From contig NZ_JAROCG010000001.1 in NCBI RefSeq assembly GCF_030433645.1, positions 1,302,001 through 1,366,000 of the forward strand: a stretch of 64,000 nucleotides of DNA. The letters run 5' to 3'. The notes below the pieces were generated by a model, which was not told the DNA's origin, did not search any database, and saw only the letters and a program-made list of their open reading frames with translations. A program made the translations under genes and the position numbers. The DNA comes from Arthrobacter burdickii (GTDB lineage Bacteria > Actinomycetota > Actinomycetes > Actinomycetales > Micrococcaceae). Shown here piece after piece: positions 9,218 through 17,078 of the stretch (positions are counted from its first letter, which is position 1; every line of letters starts with the position of its first letter).

Positions 9218-10241
9218 AGCGGCCCTGCTGTTTGAGCAGGTCGTTCAGTCGGGGGTAGACGGTGCGCGCGTTGTGTTCCTGGATGGCTGCCAGGTCCACG
9301 TCGTCTAGCCCCGCGGAGTCGATGTAGCGTGCGGTGTCGTCGAAGTTGTGGCCCGTGCACGGGTCGACGTCGCGGACGGCGCCGATCATCTCGGAGGCGA
9401 AGAGGATGTTGCGGGTGGGGATGACGTCCAGCAGCAGGTCGATCCCTGGCTGGTGGTAGACGCAGGTGTCGAAGAAGACGTTGCCGAGGACATGCTCCTC
9501 GACCGGAGGCTTCTTCAGGGCCATGGCCAGTCCGCGGAAGCGGCCCCAGTGATAGGGGACGGCGCCGCCGCCGTGGGGGATGACCAGTTTCAGGGTGGGG
9601 AAGTCTGCGAAGAGGTCGCCCTGGATGAGCTGCATGAAGGCGGTGGTGTCCGCGTTCAGGTAGTGGGCGCCGGTGGTGTGGAAGGCGGGGTTGATGCTGG
9701 TGCTGACGTGCACCATGGCCGGAATGTCGTATTCGACCATCTTTTCGTAAATGGGGTACCAGGATCGGTCTGTCAGGGGTGGGGAGGTCCAGTGCCCGCC
9801 GGAGGGATCGGGGTTGAGGTTCAGCGCGACGGCGCCGTATTCCTCGACGCACCGGACGAGTTCGGGGATGCAGGTCGCGGGGTCTGCTCCGGGGGACTGG
9901 GGGAGCATGGCTGCGGGAACGAACCGTTCCGGGTAGAGCCGGCTGACGCGGTAGCACAGCTCGTTGCAGATCGCGGCCCATTCTGCCGAGGTCGTGAAGT
10001 CGCCCACGTGGTGCGCCATGAAGGACGCCCTGGGTGAGAAGACGGTGAGGTCGATACCGCGCTCGTCCATCAGGCGCAGCTGGTTCTGCTCGATGCTTTC
10101 CTGCAGGTCGCCGTCGGAAATCGCTAGGTCCGCGCGCGACGGAGCCAGCGACGGGTCCTCCAAGCCGGCAACCTGGCGGTCGCGCCATTGGCCGAGGGCC
10201 GCGGGGGCCGTCGTGTAATGCCCATGGATATCGATGATCAC
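9216..10241 (-). CDS. ligJ: 4-oxalomesaconate hydratase
   Basis: A 341-residue amidohydrolase-superfamily protein equal in length to Sphingobium LigJ. It hydrates the mesaconate-type intermediate to 4-carboxy-4-hydroxy-2-oxoadipate. The residues known as zinc ligands in LigJ are in register: H6 and H8 (DIHGH), H178 (AMVHVS) and E284 (FASEMIG), plus H223 in IPHGGGAVPYHWGR. The start is GTG and shares one base with the TAG of the tautomerase gene (TAGTG), preceded by AAAGGA, so translation is coupled. Acts just before the aldolase. Confidence 0.92.
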   Translation of the reverse strand: MIIDIHGHYTTAPAALGQWRDRQVAGLEDPSLAPSRADLAISDGDLQESIEQNQLRLMDERGIDLTVFSPRASFMAHHVGDFTTSAEWAAICNELCYRVSRLYPERFVPAAMLPQSPGADPATCIPELVRCVEEYGAVALNLNPDPSGGHWTSPPLTDRSWYPIYEKMVEYDIPAMVHVSTSINPAFHTTGAHYLNADTTAFMQLIQGDLFADFPTLKLVIPHGGGAVPYHWGRFRGLAMALKKPPVEEHVLGNVFFDTCVYHQPGIDLLLDVIPTRNILFASEMIGAVRDVDPCTGHNFDDTARYIDSAGLDDVDLAAIQEHNARTVYPRLNDLLKQQGR

Positions 10242-11449
10242 TACGAGTCCTTTCCAGCGGATGCGGAAGCTGCATCCGAGTCGTCGAGGTTCCAGTGGCG
10301 GCTCGGGATGAAGACATCCCCGGCCATGATGAGGCGGGCGGTCCGGACGAGGGCGGACTTTGTGACGTGCTGCGGATCGGCCGGTTCGAGGCCGAGTTCG
10401 ACACTGAATTCACCGGCGGGATGTTCCACCGAGACGGTGACCTCAGGACCATCCCCGACCTGGGCGACCCCGCGGGCCACCGTTCCGTCGATGATGCAGG
10501 CGGTGGCGACGGTTACCGCTGCCAGGACGCCGATCGATTCATGGCAGACATGCGGAATGAAGCTGCGGGTATGGATTGAACCGCCGTGCACGGGATCGGC
10601 GACAAGGGTCATTTTCGGGTAGTTCTTCAGTGCCACATCACCCAGACCCATGAGGTGACCGCTTGCGAGCCGCAGGGTTTCCAGCGTGTCCTTGAGCTCC
10701 TGGTTTGCGTTGAGATCGGCGGGAGTCTCGTACCCGGTGGCTCCGACTGCGTCCGCGCGGAGAATTACCAGCGGCATGCCGTTGTCGATGCACGTGACGT
10801 CGATGGTGCCGGTGCCATCGACGTCGATCGGGTCCCGGACGTTGCCTGTTGGTAGCAGGCCCGGAGCCACGGATCCTGCTGTGTCGAGGAAGTTGATGGC
10901 CACTGCGGCGGCGGTTCCCGGGACACCGTCGACCCTCGTGTCGCCCTCGTAGTCCACGTAGCGCCCGGCCGGTCCCATGGGAGTCGGAACGGTGATTTCC
11001 GCGACCATGTCCGTGTTGAGCGTCAGTACCCGTGCGGTCGTGGTGTCCGCAACGGGAGTGAGCAGCCCGGATTCGATGGCGAAGGGAACCACGGCTGCGA
11101 GCATGTTCCCGCAGTTCGGGCTGATGTCGACGACGTCACTGGCCGGTTGCAACTGCGCGAACAGGAACTCGAGGTCGACGCCCTCCCGCTCGCTTCGTCC
11201 GACGATGCCGGCCTTGCTGGTCAGCGAATGCGCCCCGCCCAGACCATCGATCTGCCGCGGATCAGGGGAACCCAGAACCGCCAGCAGGACAGTATCCCGC
11301 GTGGCCGGGTCGACCGGCATATCGGCAGTGCGGAAGAACGGGCCCCTGGAGGTTCCGCCCCGCATGAACCAACAGGGAATAGCAACCTGACTGCCGGCCC
11401 ACCGCGCTCCCACGGACAGGACTGCTGTGGCTGGTGCTGGGAAAGACAC
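10241..11449 (-). CDS. ligU: 4-oxalomesaconate tautomerase (PrpF family)
   Basis: A 402-residue PrpF-like isomerase of the diaminopimelate-epimerase fold, corresponding to GalD/LigU, which isomerises 4-oxalomesaconate to the substrate of the hydratase. Motifs: FMRGGTSRGPFF near the N-terminus, LGGAHSLTSKAGIV (K79) and SPNCGNML (C113); Lys and Cys in these positions are the catalytic pair in LigU-type enzymes. The frame runs upstream to 11626 inside the dioxygenase gene, but a GTG at 11449 with AAGGAG five bases before it is the convincing start and leaves a 23-bp gap. GalD and LigU differ in the double-bond isomer made; the sequence alone does not decide between them. Confidence 0.88.
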   Translation of the reverse strand: MSFPAPATAVLSVGARWAGSQVAIPCWFMRGGTSRGPFFRTADMPVDPATRDTVLLAVLGSPDPRQIDGLGGAHSLTSKAGIVGRSEREGVDLEFLFAQLQPASDVVDISPNCGNMLAAVVPFAIESGLLTPVADTTTARVLTLNTDMVAEITVPTPMGPAGRYVDYEGDTRVDGVPGTAAAVAINFLDTAGSVAPGLLPTGNVRDPIDVDGTGTIDVTCIDNGMPLVILRADAVGATGYETPADLNANQELKDTLETLRLASGHLMGLGDVALKNYPKMTLVADPVHGGSIHTRSFIPHVCHESIGVLAAVTVATACIIDGTVARGVAQVGDGPEVTVSVEHPAGEFSVELGLEPADPQHVTKSALVRTARLIMAGDVFIPSRHWNLDDSDAASASAGKDS

Positions 11450-11472
11450 GTCTTCTCCTTGCTCGGGGGGCT

Positions 11473-12435
11473 TCAGTGCGCGGGCACGGCTACGGGAGGT
11501 GTGCCGTGGGTGTGGAACGTCTCGATGGTCTTCATGCCCCAGGCCTGGCCCTTGGCACGGTCTGCTTCCGTCCACTCCACGGTTTTCCAGTCGGGCGCCA
11601 GAATCATCCGGGCTCCGGAGTTGCACAGTTCGATCCGGTTGCCGCCGGGTTCGTACACGTAGAGGAAGAAGGTCTGCTGGATGGCGTGCTTGTGCGGCCC
11701 GGATTCAATGTGGATGCCGTTTTCGAGGAAGATGTCCGCGGCTTTCAGGATGTCTTCGCGGGTGTCGGTCGCGAAGGCGATGTGGTGCAGGCGGCCGGTG
11801 CTGCCCGTCCAGTCCTCGCTGTAGACCAGGTCGTAGCTCTTGTTGTTGAAGGTGAACCACTGGGCGCCGAGCTTGCCGCTGTCGAGGCGGATCTGTTCGG
11901 TGGCGCGGCCTCCCAGGGTTGCTGATGTGAAATTCCCGTTGAGTGTGACGTCTGCGGCCAGGAAGTTCACGTGGTCCAGGCGGCGGGCGTTGACGCCGGT
12001 ACCGGGGAACCTGTCCGCCTGGTTCTTCAGCGCGGGCCGGGATTCGTCGGTGGGAACATGCCACTCGGACTCGTAGTAGATGTCCATGGGGTGACCGTCC
12101 GGGTCGGTGAAGGCGTAGGTGCGCCCTATGCCTGGTTCACCGTCGTACCATCCGATTCCGCGGCCACTGGCTTCGATGGCGGCTACCCGCCGCTCGAGTG
12201 CGGCGTCGCTCGAAGCACGCAGTGCCACCTTTCCCACGCCCGAGGTGGGACTGGCCGTCAGCTTGATGGTGTGGTGCTCGTAGTCGTCCCAGGCGTGCAG
12301 ATACGCGGAATCACCCACGCGCGCCACTTCCCGCATCGCAAGCAGCTCCGTGAAGAACCACAGGCTTTTCTCGAACTCCGGGGTCAGAAGTTCCACGTGG
12401 CCCACATGCGCCACGTCGTGGAAGGCATCGTTCAT
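11473..12435 (-). CDS. Type I (VOC-fold) extradiol ring-cleavage dioxygenase, probable gallate or related ring opener
   Basis: A 320-residue two-module VOC protein. The C-terminal module has the metal triad H155 (LDHVNF), H217-H218 (LHHIAF) and E269 (GNRIEL). Residues 250-269 fit the extradiol-dioxygenase signature, with H250 and LY at 258-259. It is first in the operon that continues with ligU-J-K-I and the MFS gene, so it should open the ring of the substrate feeding 4-oxalomesaconate/PDC. No semialdehyde dehydrogenase is present, so the cleavage product is probably already at acid level, as with gallate or 3-O-methylgallate. Enzymes known for those substrates are LigB-type, a different fold. 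The dioxygenase fold is certain; the substrate is inferred. Confidence 0.82.
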   Translation of the reverse strand: MNDAFHDVAHVGHVELLTPEFEKSLWFFTELLAMREVARVGDSAYLHAWDDYEHHTIKLTASPTSGVGKVALRASSDAALERRVAAIEASGRGIGWYDGEPGIGRTYAFTDPDGHPMDIYYESEWHVPTDESRPALKNQADRFPGTGVNARRLDHVNFLAADVTLNGNFTSATLGGRATEQIRLDSGKLGAQWFTFNNKSYDLVYSEDWTGSTGRLHHIAFATDTREDILKAADIFLENGIHIESGPHKHAIQQTFFLYVYEPGGNRIELCNSGARMILAPDWKTVEWTEADRAKGQAWGMKTIETFHTHGTPPVAVPAH

Positions 12436-12494
12436 TCTCGCTGTCCTTTGTCATCGGGGGAGGGGCGTCCGCCGAACGACGCCGTTTCGATCGA

Positions 12495-12527
12495 GTGAAC
12501 CAGCTCACACGCAATATTGTCAACAAT
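12495..12527 (-). promoter_or_regulatory. Dioxygenase-operon promoter with GntR operator 1
   Basis: ATTGTCAACAAT (12516-12527) is an ATTGT-N2-ACAAT inverted repeat. On the minus strand it contains a perfect -35 TTGACA (12518-12523). A weaker -10 candidate, TTCACT, lies 18 bases on, ending near 12494. The operator therefore overlaps RNA-polymerase contacts, and repression by the neighbouring GntR protein is the simple reading. Confidence 0.6.
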
Positions 12528-12586
12528 TTAGCGAACAACAGAAGTGAAGTGCAGGTGAACGGAACCTCGACGATTTAGGTCGCAAC

Positions 12587-12619
12587 ATTGTTGACAATAA
12601 TGGTGGCAGGACATAGCTT
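12587..12619 (+). promoter_or_regulatory. ABC-importer promoter with GntR operator 2
   Basis: ATTGTTGACAAT (12587-12598) is the mirror form of operator 1 and embeds a -35 TTGACA (12591-12596). A -10 TAGCTT (TANNNT) follows at 12614-12619 with a 17-base spacer. The importer genes start at 12666. The dioxygenase operon and importer operon are thus controlled by two matching, oppositely oriented operator-promoters. Confidence 0.65.
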
Positions 12620-12665
12620 GATCGTGTCGTAGTGACCCGCACCACACCTACTCAGAGGATTGACA

Positions 12666-13634
12666 ATGAAGTCGTACCCCGCCGTCATGGCCGTCACCGC
12701 ACTCCTTCTCACCGGCTGCTCGTCGGCGCCCCTGGCTCAGGGGGCGGCTTCTGCTGAGGCTGAAGCCGGCGCCGGCGAGCAGATCCAGGTGGGCATCATT
12801 CCCATCGTGGACGTCGCCCCCATCTACCTCGGCCAGGAGCAGGGATTCTTCGAGGACGAAGGGCTGTCCCTGGAGCTGGTTCCCGCGCAGGGCGGAGCTG
12901 CGATCGTCCCCGCCGTCACGAGCGGCACGATGGATTTCGGGTTCAGCAACGTATCGTCGATGCTGCTGGCCAAGTCGAAGGGACTCGATGTCAAGGTCGT
13001 GGCCTCCGGTGCCAGCTCCACGGGCGAAGAGGGCAAGGACTTCGGCGGCATTTTGGTGGCCAAGGACAGCCCGATCACGTCGGCTGCGGATCTGGCGGGC
13101 AAGACCGTTGCCGTCAACACTCTGAACAACATCAACGACACCACGGTGCGGGCATCCGTCCGCAAGGCCGGAGGTGACCCGTCCACCATCAAGTTCGTGG
13201 AACTGGCCTTCCCTGACATGCAGGCGGCACTCGAGCGGGGCCAGGTGGACGCGATCCAGGTCGTCGAGCCGTTCCTCACCACGGGAACGGGCGCCGGCGA
13301 CACGCTTCTTGCCTCGAACTACGTCGACGCGGCGGACGGCCTCACTGTCGGCGCCTACTTCACCACCGCGGCCACCGTCTCCGACAACCCCGAACTCGTG
13401 GAGAAGTTCACCGCCGCCATGGAGAAGTCCCTGACCTACGCGCAGGACAACCCCGACGCGGTCCGCGAGATCCTGCCGACCTACACCAAGATCGATGCCG
13501 CCACCGCGGAGAAGCTGGTCCTGCCCGACTTCGCCAGCGAGATCAACCGCGCGTCCGTCGAAGAGCTGGTGACGCTGTCCAAGGATGACGGGCTGCTGAC
13601 CGAAGACGTGAACCTCGATGAGCTGCTTCCATGA
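12666..13634 (+). CDS. ABC transporter substrate-binding lipoprotein (NitT/TauT type)
   Basis: A 322-residue solute-binding protein of the NMT1/SsuA class. The signal peptide ends in lipobox LLTGC with modified C18. The mature protein begins IQVGIIPIVDVAPIYLGQEQG, a typical start of this fold, and has AALERGQVDAIQVVEPF in the hinge region. ATG at 12666 has AGAGGA six bases upstream; a TTG six bases earlier is not needed. Relatives import sulfonates, nitrate, pyrimidines and aromatic carboxylates such as phthalate. Divergence from the dioxygenase operon with a shared operator suggests it captures gallate or a similar aromatic acid. Confidence 0.85.
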   Translation: MKSYPAVMAVTALLLTGCSSAPLAQGAASAEAEAGAGEQIQVGIIPIVDVAPIYLGQEQGFFEDEGLSLELVPAQGGAAIVPAVTSGTMDFGFSNVSSMLLAKSKGLDVKVVASGASSTGEEGKDFGGILVAKDSPITSAADLAGKTVAVNTLNNINDTTVRASVRKAGGDPSTIKFVELAFPDMQAALERGQVDAIQVVEPFLTTGTGAGDTLLASNYVDAADGLTVGAYFTTAATVSDNPELVEKFTAAMEKSLTYAQDNPDAVREILPTYTKIDAATAEKLVLPDFASEINRASVEELVTLSKDDGLLTEDVNLDELLP

Positions 13635-14398
13635 CCAAACGAACCCTCGGGCTTGCGGGCATCCTCGGATTCCTCCTCACCTGGGAGCTGATCCCACGGC
13701 TGGGACTCGTTGAGGCGCGCTTCCTGCCACCGGCCTCGGAGGTGCTGGCTGCGCTTGCCGTGGACTTCCAGCTGACTGCCTTCTGGGCGGCGGTGGGGGA
13801 GACCCTGCTGGCCTGGGTTCTGGGACTGGCTGCCGCCGTACTGTTGGCGGTGGCCGCAGGATTCGTGGTGGGTTCCTCGCAGTTCCTACGGCGGTTCACC
13901 AACTCGACCGTCGAATTCCTCCGACCCATACCGTCCGTCGCGCTGATCCCCCTGGCCGTCCTGTTGTTCGGGGTGAAGATCGAATCCTCGCTGATGCTCA
14001 TCATCTATGCATCGTTCTGGCAGATCTTCATCCAGGTGCTCTACGGAGTGGCCGACGTCGACAACGTCGCCATGCAGACGGCCCGGAGCTTCGGGCTCAA
14101 GACCGTGGCGCGTGTGCGATACGTCGTCTTCCCGACGGCACTGCCCTACCTGATGACCGGGGTCCGGCTGGCCGCGTCGGTCGCCTTGATCCTCGCCATC
14201 ACGGCAGAGCTTGTCATCGGTTCTCCCGGACTCGGCCGGGAAATCGCACTGGCACAATCCGGCGGGGCGATCTCCGGGATGTACGCCCTGATCGTGGCCA
14301 CCGGCCTGATCGGCGTTCTGATCAACCTGCTGATGAGGTTCATCGAGCGCAAGACCCTCTCCTGGCACTCCTCCATCCGTTCCGAGGTGATCGTATGA
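13631..14398 (+). CDS. ABC transporter permease 1 (SsuC/TauC type)
   Basis: A 255-residue integral membrane permease with about six helices and an EAA-type cytoplasmic loop (QTARSFGLKTVARVRYVVFP, near 152-171). It overlaps the binding-protein gene by ATGA, so it is translationally coupled. With the next permease and the ATPase it forms the importer; having two different permeases is less usual than the SsuC homodimer and implies a heterodimeric channel. Confidence 0.85.
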   Translation: MTKRTLGLAGILGFLLTWELIPRLGLVEARFLPPASEVLAALAVDFQLTAFWAAVGETLLAWVLGLAAAVLLAVAAGFVVGSSQFLRRFTNSTVEFLRPIPSVALIPLAVLLFGVKIESSLMLIIYASFWQIFIQVLYGVADVDNVAMQTARSFGLKTVARVRYVVFPTALPYLMTGVRLAASVALILAITAELVIGSPGLGREIALAQSGGAISGMYALIVATGLIGVLINLLMRFIERKTLSWHSSIRSEVIV

Positions 14399-15168
14399 GA
14401 ATCGCGAAAAGCTTCCTGTATGTCCTGGGGCTGCCGGCGCTGCTCGTCCTGATCTGGTGGCTATCCACGCTCGGCGCGACAAGCTTCTTCGTCCCCACGC
14501 CGGGCACTCTTGCCTCCACCTTCGGCAAGACATGGTTCGGCGACCGGATCTTCACCGACGTGCTCCCCAGTATCCTGCGGCTCCTTGCCGGCGTTTCGGC
14601 GGCGATCATCCTCGGCATCCTTGCCGGGCTACTGATCGGGTCGATCCCGTGGCTCCGGGCATTGACCGAACCGGTGCTCGAATTCTTCCGGGCCGTTCCG
14701 CCACCGGTCCTCGTGCCCGTACTGATGCTGCTGATGGGCATTTCCGATTCCATGAAGGTAGTAGTCATCATTTCCGGCTGCATCTGGCCGGTGCTGCTGA
14801 ACACGATCGAGGGTGTCCGGGCGATCGACGGCGTACTCTCCGACTCCGCCCACACCTACGGCATCGGCGGATGGGCCCGGGTCCGGTACCTGGTCCTACC
14901 ATCGGCCGGGCCGCAGATCCTCGCCGGGGTGCGCCAGTGCCTCTCCATCGGCCTCATCCTGATGGTCATCTCCGAAATGTTCGCGTCCTCATCCGGACTC
15001 GGCTTCACCATCGTCCAGTTCCAGCGTTCATTTGCCGTGCCGGAAATGTGGTCCGGCATCGTGATCCTCGGCCTGATCGGCGTTGCCATGTCCTTCATCT
15101 TCCAATTCACCGAGCGCCGCATCCTGCGCTGGTACTACGGCCTGCGAGAGGTAGAAAATGCAGTCTGA
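14395..15168 (+). CDS. ABC transporter permease 2 (SsuC/TauC type)
   Basis: A 257-residue permease of the same family as the preceding gene, overlapping it by ATGA. The EAA-like loop is DSAHTYGIGGWARVRYLVLP (near 157-176), followed by AGPQILAGVRQCLS. It probably pairs with permease 1 to form the membrane channel of the putative aromatic-acid importer. Confidence 0.85.
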   Translation: MRIAKSFLYVLGLPALLVLIWWLSTLGATSFFVPTPGTLASTFGKTWFGDRIFTDVLPSILRLLAGVSAAIILGILAGLLIGSIPWLRALTEPVLEFFRAVPPPVLVPVLMLLMGISDSMKVVVIISGCIWPVLLNTIEGVRAIDGVLSDSAHTYGIGGWARVRYLVLPSAGPQILAGVRQCLSIGLILMVISEMFASSSGLGFTIVQFQRSFAVPEMWSGIVILGLIGVAMSFIFQFTERRILRWYYGLREVENAV

Positions 15169-16039
15169 CATCAATCAGAACCCGGACCTGGCTGGGAGCC
15201 CCGGTGCAGCAACCGGAGCCGGCCGCACCATGACCGGTGGAAAGGCCATGCTCTCGGTCCAGGGCCTCAAGAAGGTCTACCAAACCGACGGCGGCCCGGT
15301 GGAAGCCGTACGCAACCTGACCTTCGACCTGCGCGCCGGGGAACTCGCCTGCCTGGTCGGACCGTCCGGGTCCGGCAAGACAACCCTGTTGAAGTGCATC
15401 TCGGGACTCATGGCACCCACCGAGGGCGAGGTACTGCTCGACGGCACCAAAGTCACCGGCCCTCCCAAGAAGATGGCTGTGGTATTCCAGGAGTACGGCC
15501 GCTCACTATTTCCCTGGATGCGGGTCCGCGAGAACGTCGAACTCCCTCTCAAGAACCAGGGCATGCCTAAGGAGGAGCGGGACCGCCTGGTCGATGAGGC
15601 ACTGGAGGCCGTCGGCCTGTCCCACGTCCCCCTGTCCTACCCCTGGCAGCTTTCGGGCGGCATGCAACAGCGCGTCGCGATCGCCCGGGCCGTCGCCTAC
15701 CAGCCCGAAGTGCTGCTGATGGACGAGCCCTTTGCGGCCGTCGATGCCCAGACCCGTGCGGATCTGGAGGACCTGATCCGTACTGTCTGGAAGAAGCTCG
15801 GCGTCACCGTCCTCTTCGTCACCCATGACATCGACGAATCGGTGTACCTGGGCGAAAGGGTGATCATCCTGTCCAGTTCGCCCACAGTCGTGCAGGAAGA
15901 CCTCATCATCGACCTCCCGGCGGAGAGGGACCAACTCAACACGCGAGCCCTCTCGCGCTTCACGGAACTGCGGCACCACGTCTACGAGCAGATTCAGCTC
16001 GCTAAGACCGGACACCGTCCTGCCTCGGCGTCGCACTGA
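15158..16039 (+). CDS. ABC transporter ATP-binding protein (SsuB/TauB type)
   Basis: A 293-residue ATPase. Walker A is GPSGSGKTT, the signature is QLSGGMQQR, Walker B is LLMDEPFAAVD, the switch His is in FVTHDIDES and the Q-loop is VVFQEYGRSLFPW. About 30 variable residues precede the domain; an internal ATG (MLSVQGL) is an alternative start. Overlaps the permease gene by 11 bp. Energises the four-gene importer; the gntR gene follows about 100 bp later. Confidence 0.88.
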   Translation: MQSDINQNPDLAGSPGAATGAGRTMTGGKAMLSVQGLKKVYQTDGGPVEAVRNLTFDLRAGELACLVGPSGSGKTTLLKCISGLMAPTEGEVLLDGTKVTGPPKKMAVVFQEYGRSLFPWMRVRENVELPLKNQGMPKEERDRLVDEALEAVGLSHVPLSYPWQLSGGMQQRVAIARAVAYQPEVLLMDEPFAAVDAQTRADLEDLIRTVWKKLGVTVLFVTHDIDESVYLGERVIILSSSPTVVQEDLIIDLPAERDQLNTRALSRFTELRHHVYEQIQLAKTGHRPASASH

Positions 16040-16097
16040 CTCCGTGTACTTCGAGGCGGAAGGGGCCGAAGCAGTGTGGAGTACCCTGAGGAAGCAA

Positions 16098-16109
16098 ATT
16101 GTTAGCAAT
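16098..16109 (+). promoter_or_regulatory. GntR operator 3, upstream of its own gene
   Basis: ATTGTTAGCAAT differs by one base from the ATTGT-N2-ACAAT pattern of operators 1 and 2. It ends 34 bases before the GTG chosen as gntR start, so autoregulation is likely. Confidence 0.55.
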
Positions 16110-16143
16110 GCCGGCTGAGAACGCCGGCCGGGAGGCATCACGC

Positions 16144-16803
16144 GTGGAAACCCTGGACGAATCACTTGGCCGCAGCGTGACGGCGACCGAACTGGCCGAC
16201 CTGCTGCGCACCGCTATCGTGACCGGGGAGCTGGTGCCAAACCAGCGACTAGTCGAAGCCGACCTCGCGGCGGAATATGGTGCGAGTCGCGGGAACATCC
16301 GGGTGGCATTGTCCGAGTTGAGTGTCGAGGGCCTCGTGGAGCGGGTACAGAACCGGGGGGCGAGGGTACGTGCCGTTTCCGTGGACGAAGCCGTCGAAAT
16401 CACCGAGGTCCGAGCGGCGTTGGAAGCACTCTGCGCTAGGAAGGCCGCTGAACGCATCACGGACAAGGAAATCGCCGAACTGCAGCAGCTCGCGGAGCGC
16501 ATGACAGACGCCGTGGAGCGCGGCGACCGGGAATCCTACTCCGAGAACAATCAAAAGCTGCATGCCCGGATCATCGCCATCAGCGCGCAGCAGACAGCGG
16601 CCGCGACGATCCAGCGACTTCGAGGACAGGCCGTACGCTTCCAGTTCCGACTGGCCCGGCAGCCTGGCAGGCCAGCAGTGTCACTTCCGCAACACCTGGC
16701 GATCATCACCGCCGTCTGCGCACACGACCCTGATGCAGCCGCCCAGGCAATGCGCGTCCACCTCGAAAGCGTCGCCGACGTCATCCGATCCAGCAACCCC
16801 TGA
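16144..16803 (+). CDS. GntR-family (FCD) regulator of the gallate-type island
   Basis: A 219-residue regulator. The N-terminal winged helix includes LVEADLAAEYGASRGNIRVALSELSVEGLV in two consecutive helices (about 36-65), and a C-terminal FCD ligand domain follows. The frame is open to 16099, but that part covers the operator-like palindrome. GTG 16144 has GGGAGG eight bases before it and gives a normal FCD length. Probably an aromatic-acid-responsive repressor acting at the ATTGT-N2-ACAAT sites near 12.5, 16.1 and 17.0 kb. Confidence 0.85.
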   Translation: METLDESLGRSVTATELADLLRTAIVTGELVPNQRLVEADLAAEYGASRGNIRVALSELSVEGLVERVQNRGARVRAVSVDEAVEITEVRAALEALCARKAAERITDKEIAELQQLAERMTDAVERGDRESYSENNQKLHARIIAISAQQTAAATIQRLRGQAVRFQFRLARQPGRPAVSLPQHLAIITAVCAHDPDAAAQAMRVHLESVADVIRSSNP

Positions 16804-16852
16804 AGCGCTCCTGCCTCGTCCCGAACCAGGCGTAGCGCCACGAGCCGTTTTC

Positions 16853-16892
16853 ATCCCCAAAGGCAGGCCTGCCGGGGGTGGAAGCGGTTTTT
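16853..16892 (+). terminator. Candidate terminator after gntR
   Basis: CCCC (16855-16858) and GGGG (16874 on) flank the perfect palindrome GGCAGGCCTGCC (16862-16873). A run of five T follows at 16888-16892. Reasonable intrinsic terminator about 50 bp after the gntR stop. Confidence 0.45.
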
Positions 16893-16996
16893 CGTTCCCC
16901 TGAGGCGGGGGTTGTGCTGCGCCACGGTCCCGGAAACGGGTCCCTCTCTCGTGCCCGATGGAGCCGCAATTCTCGTTAGCAAGAAAGCCTTTACAA

Positions 16997-17008
16997 ATCG
17001 TTAACAAT
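16997..17008 (+). promoter_or_regulatory. GntR operator 4, upstream of the tannase gene
   Basis: ATCGTTAACAAT matches ATTGT-N2-ACAAT with one change. A weaker relative, CTCGTTAGCAAG, lies about 25 bp upstream (16972-16983). They are 70-107 bp before the tannase start. This places the secreted esterase in the same regulon as the dioxygenase and importer operons. Confidence 0.5.
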
Positions 17009-17078
17009 ATCGATAACGTTCAGCGTGTCATCGCCGCGAACGGTAGCCACGCCGGTCCGCTGACTCAAAGGAGAGCCG

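Noticed and set aside
12516..12598. Inverted repeats of a mobile element around 12.5 kb
   Set aside because: The short palindromes sit at promoters, recur upstream of other genes of the island and have no transposase between them; operators explain them better.
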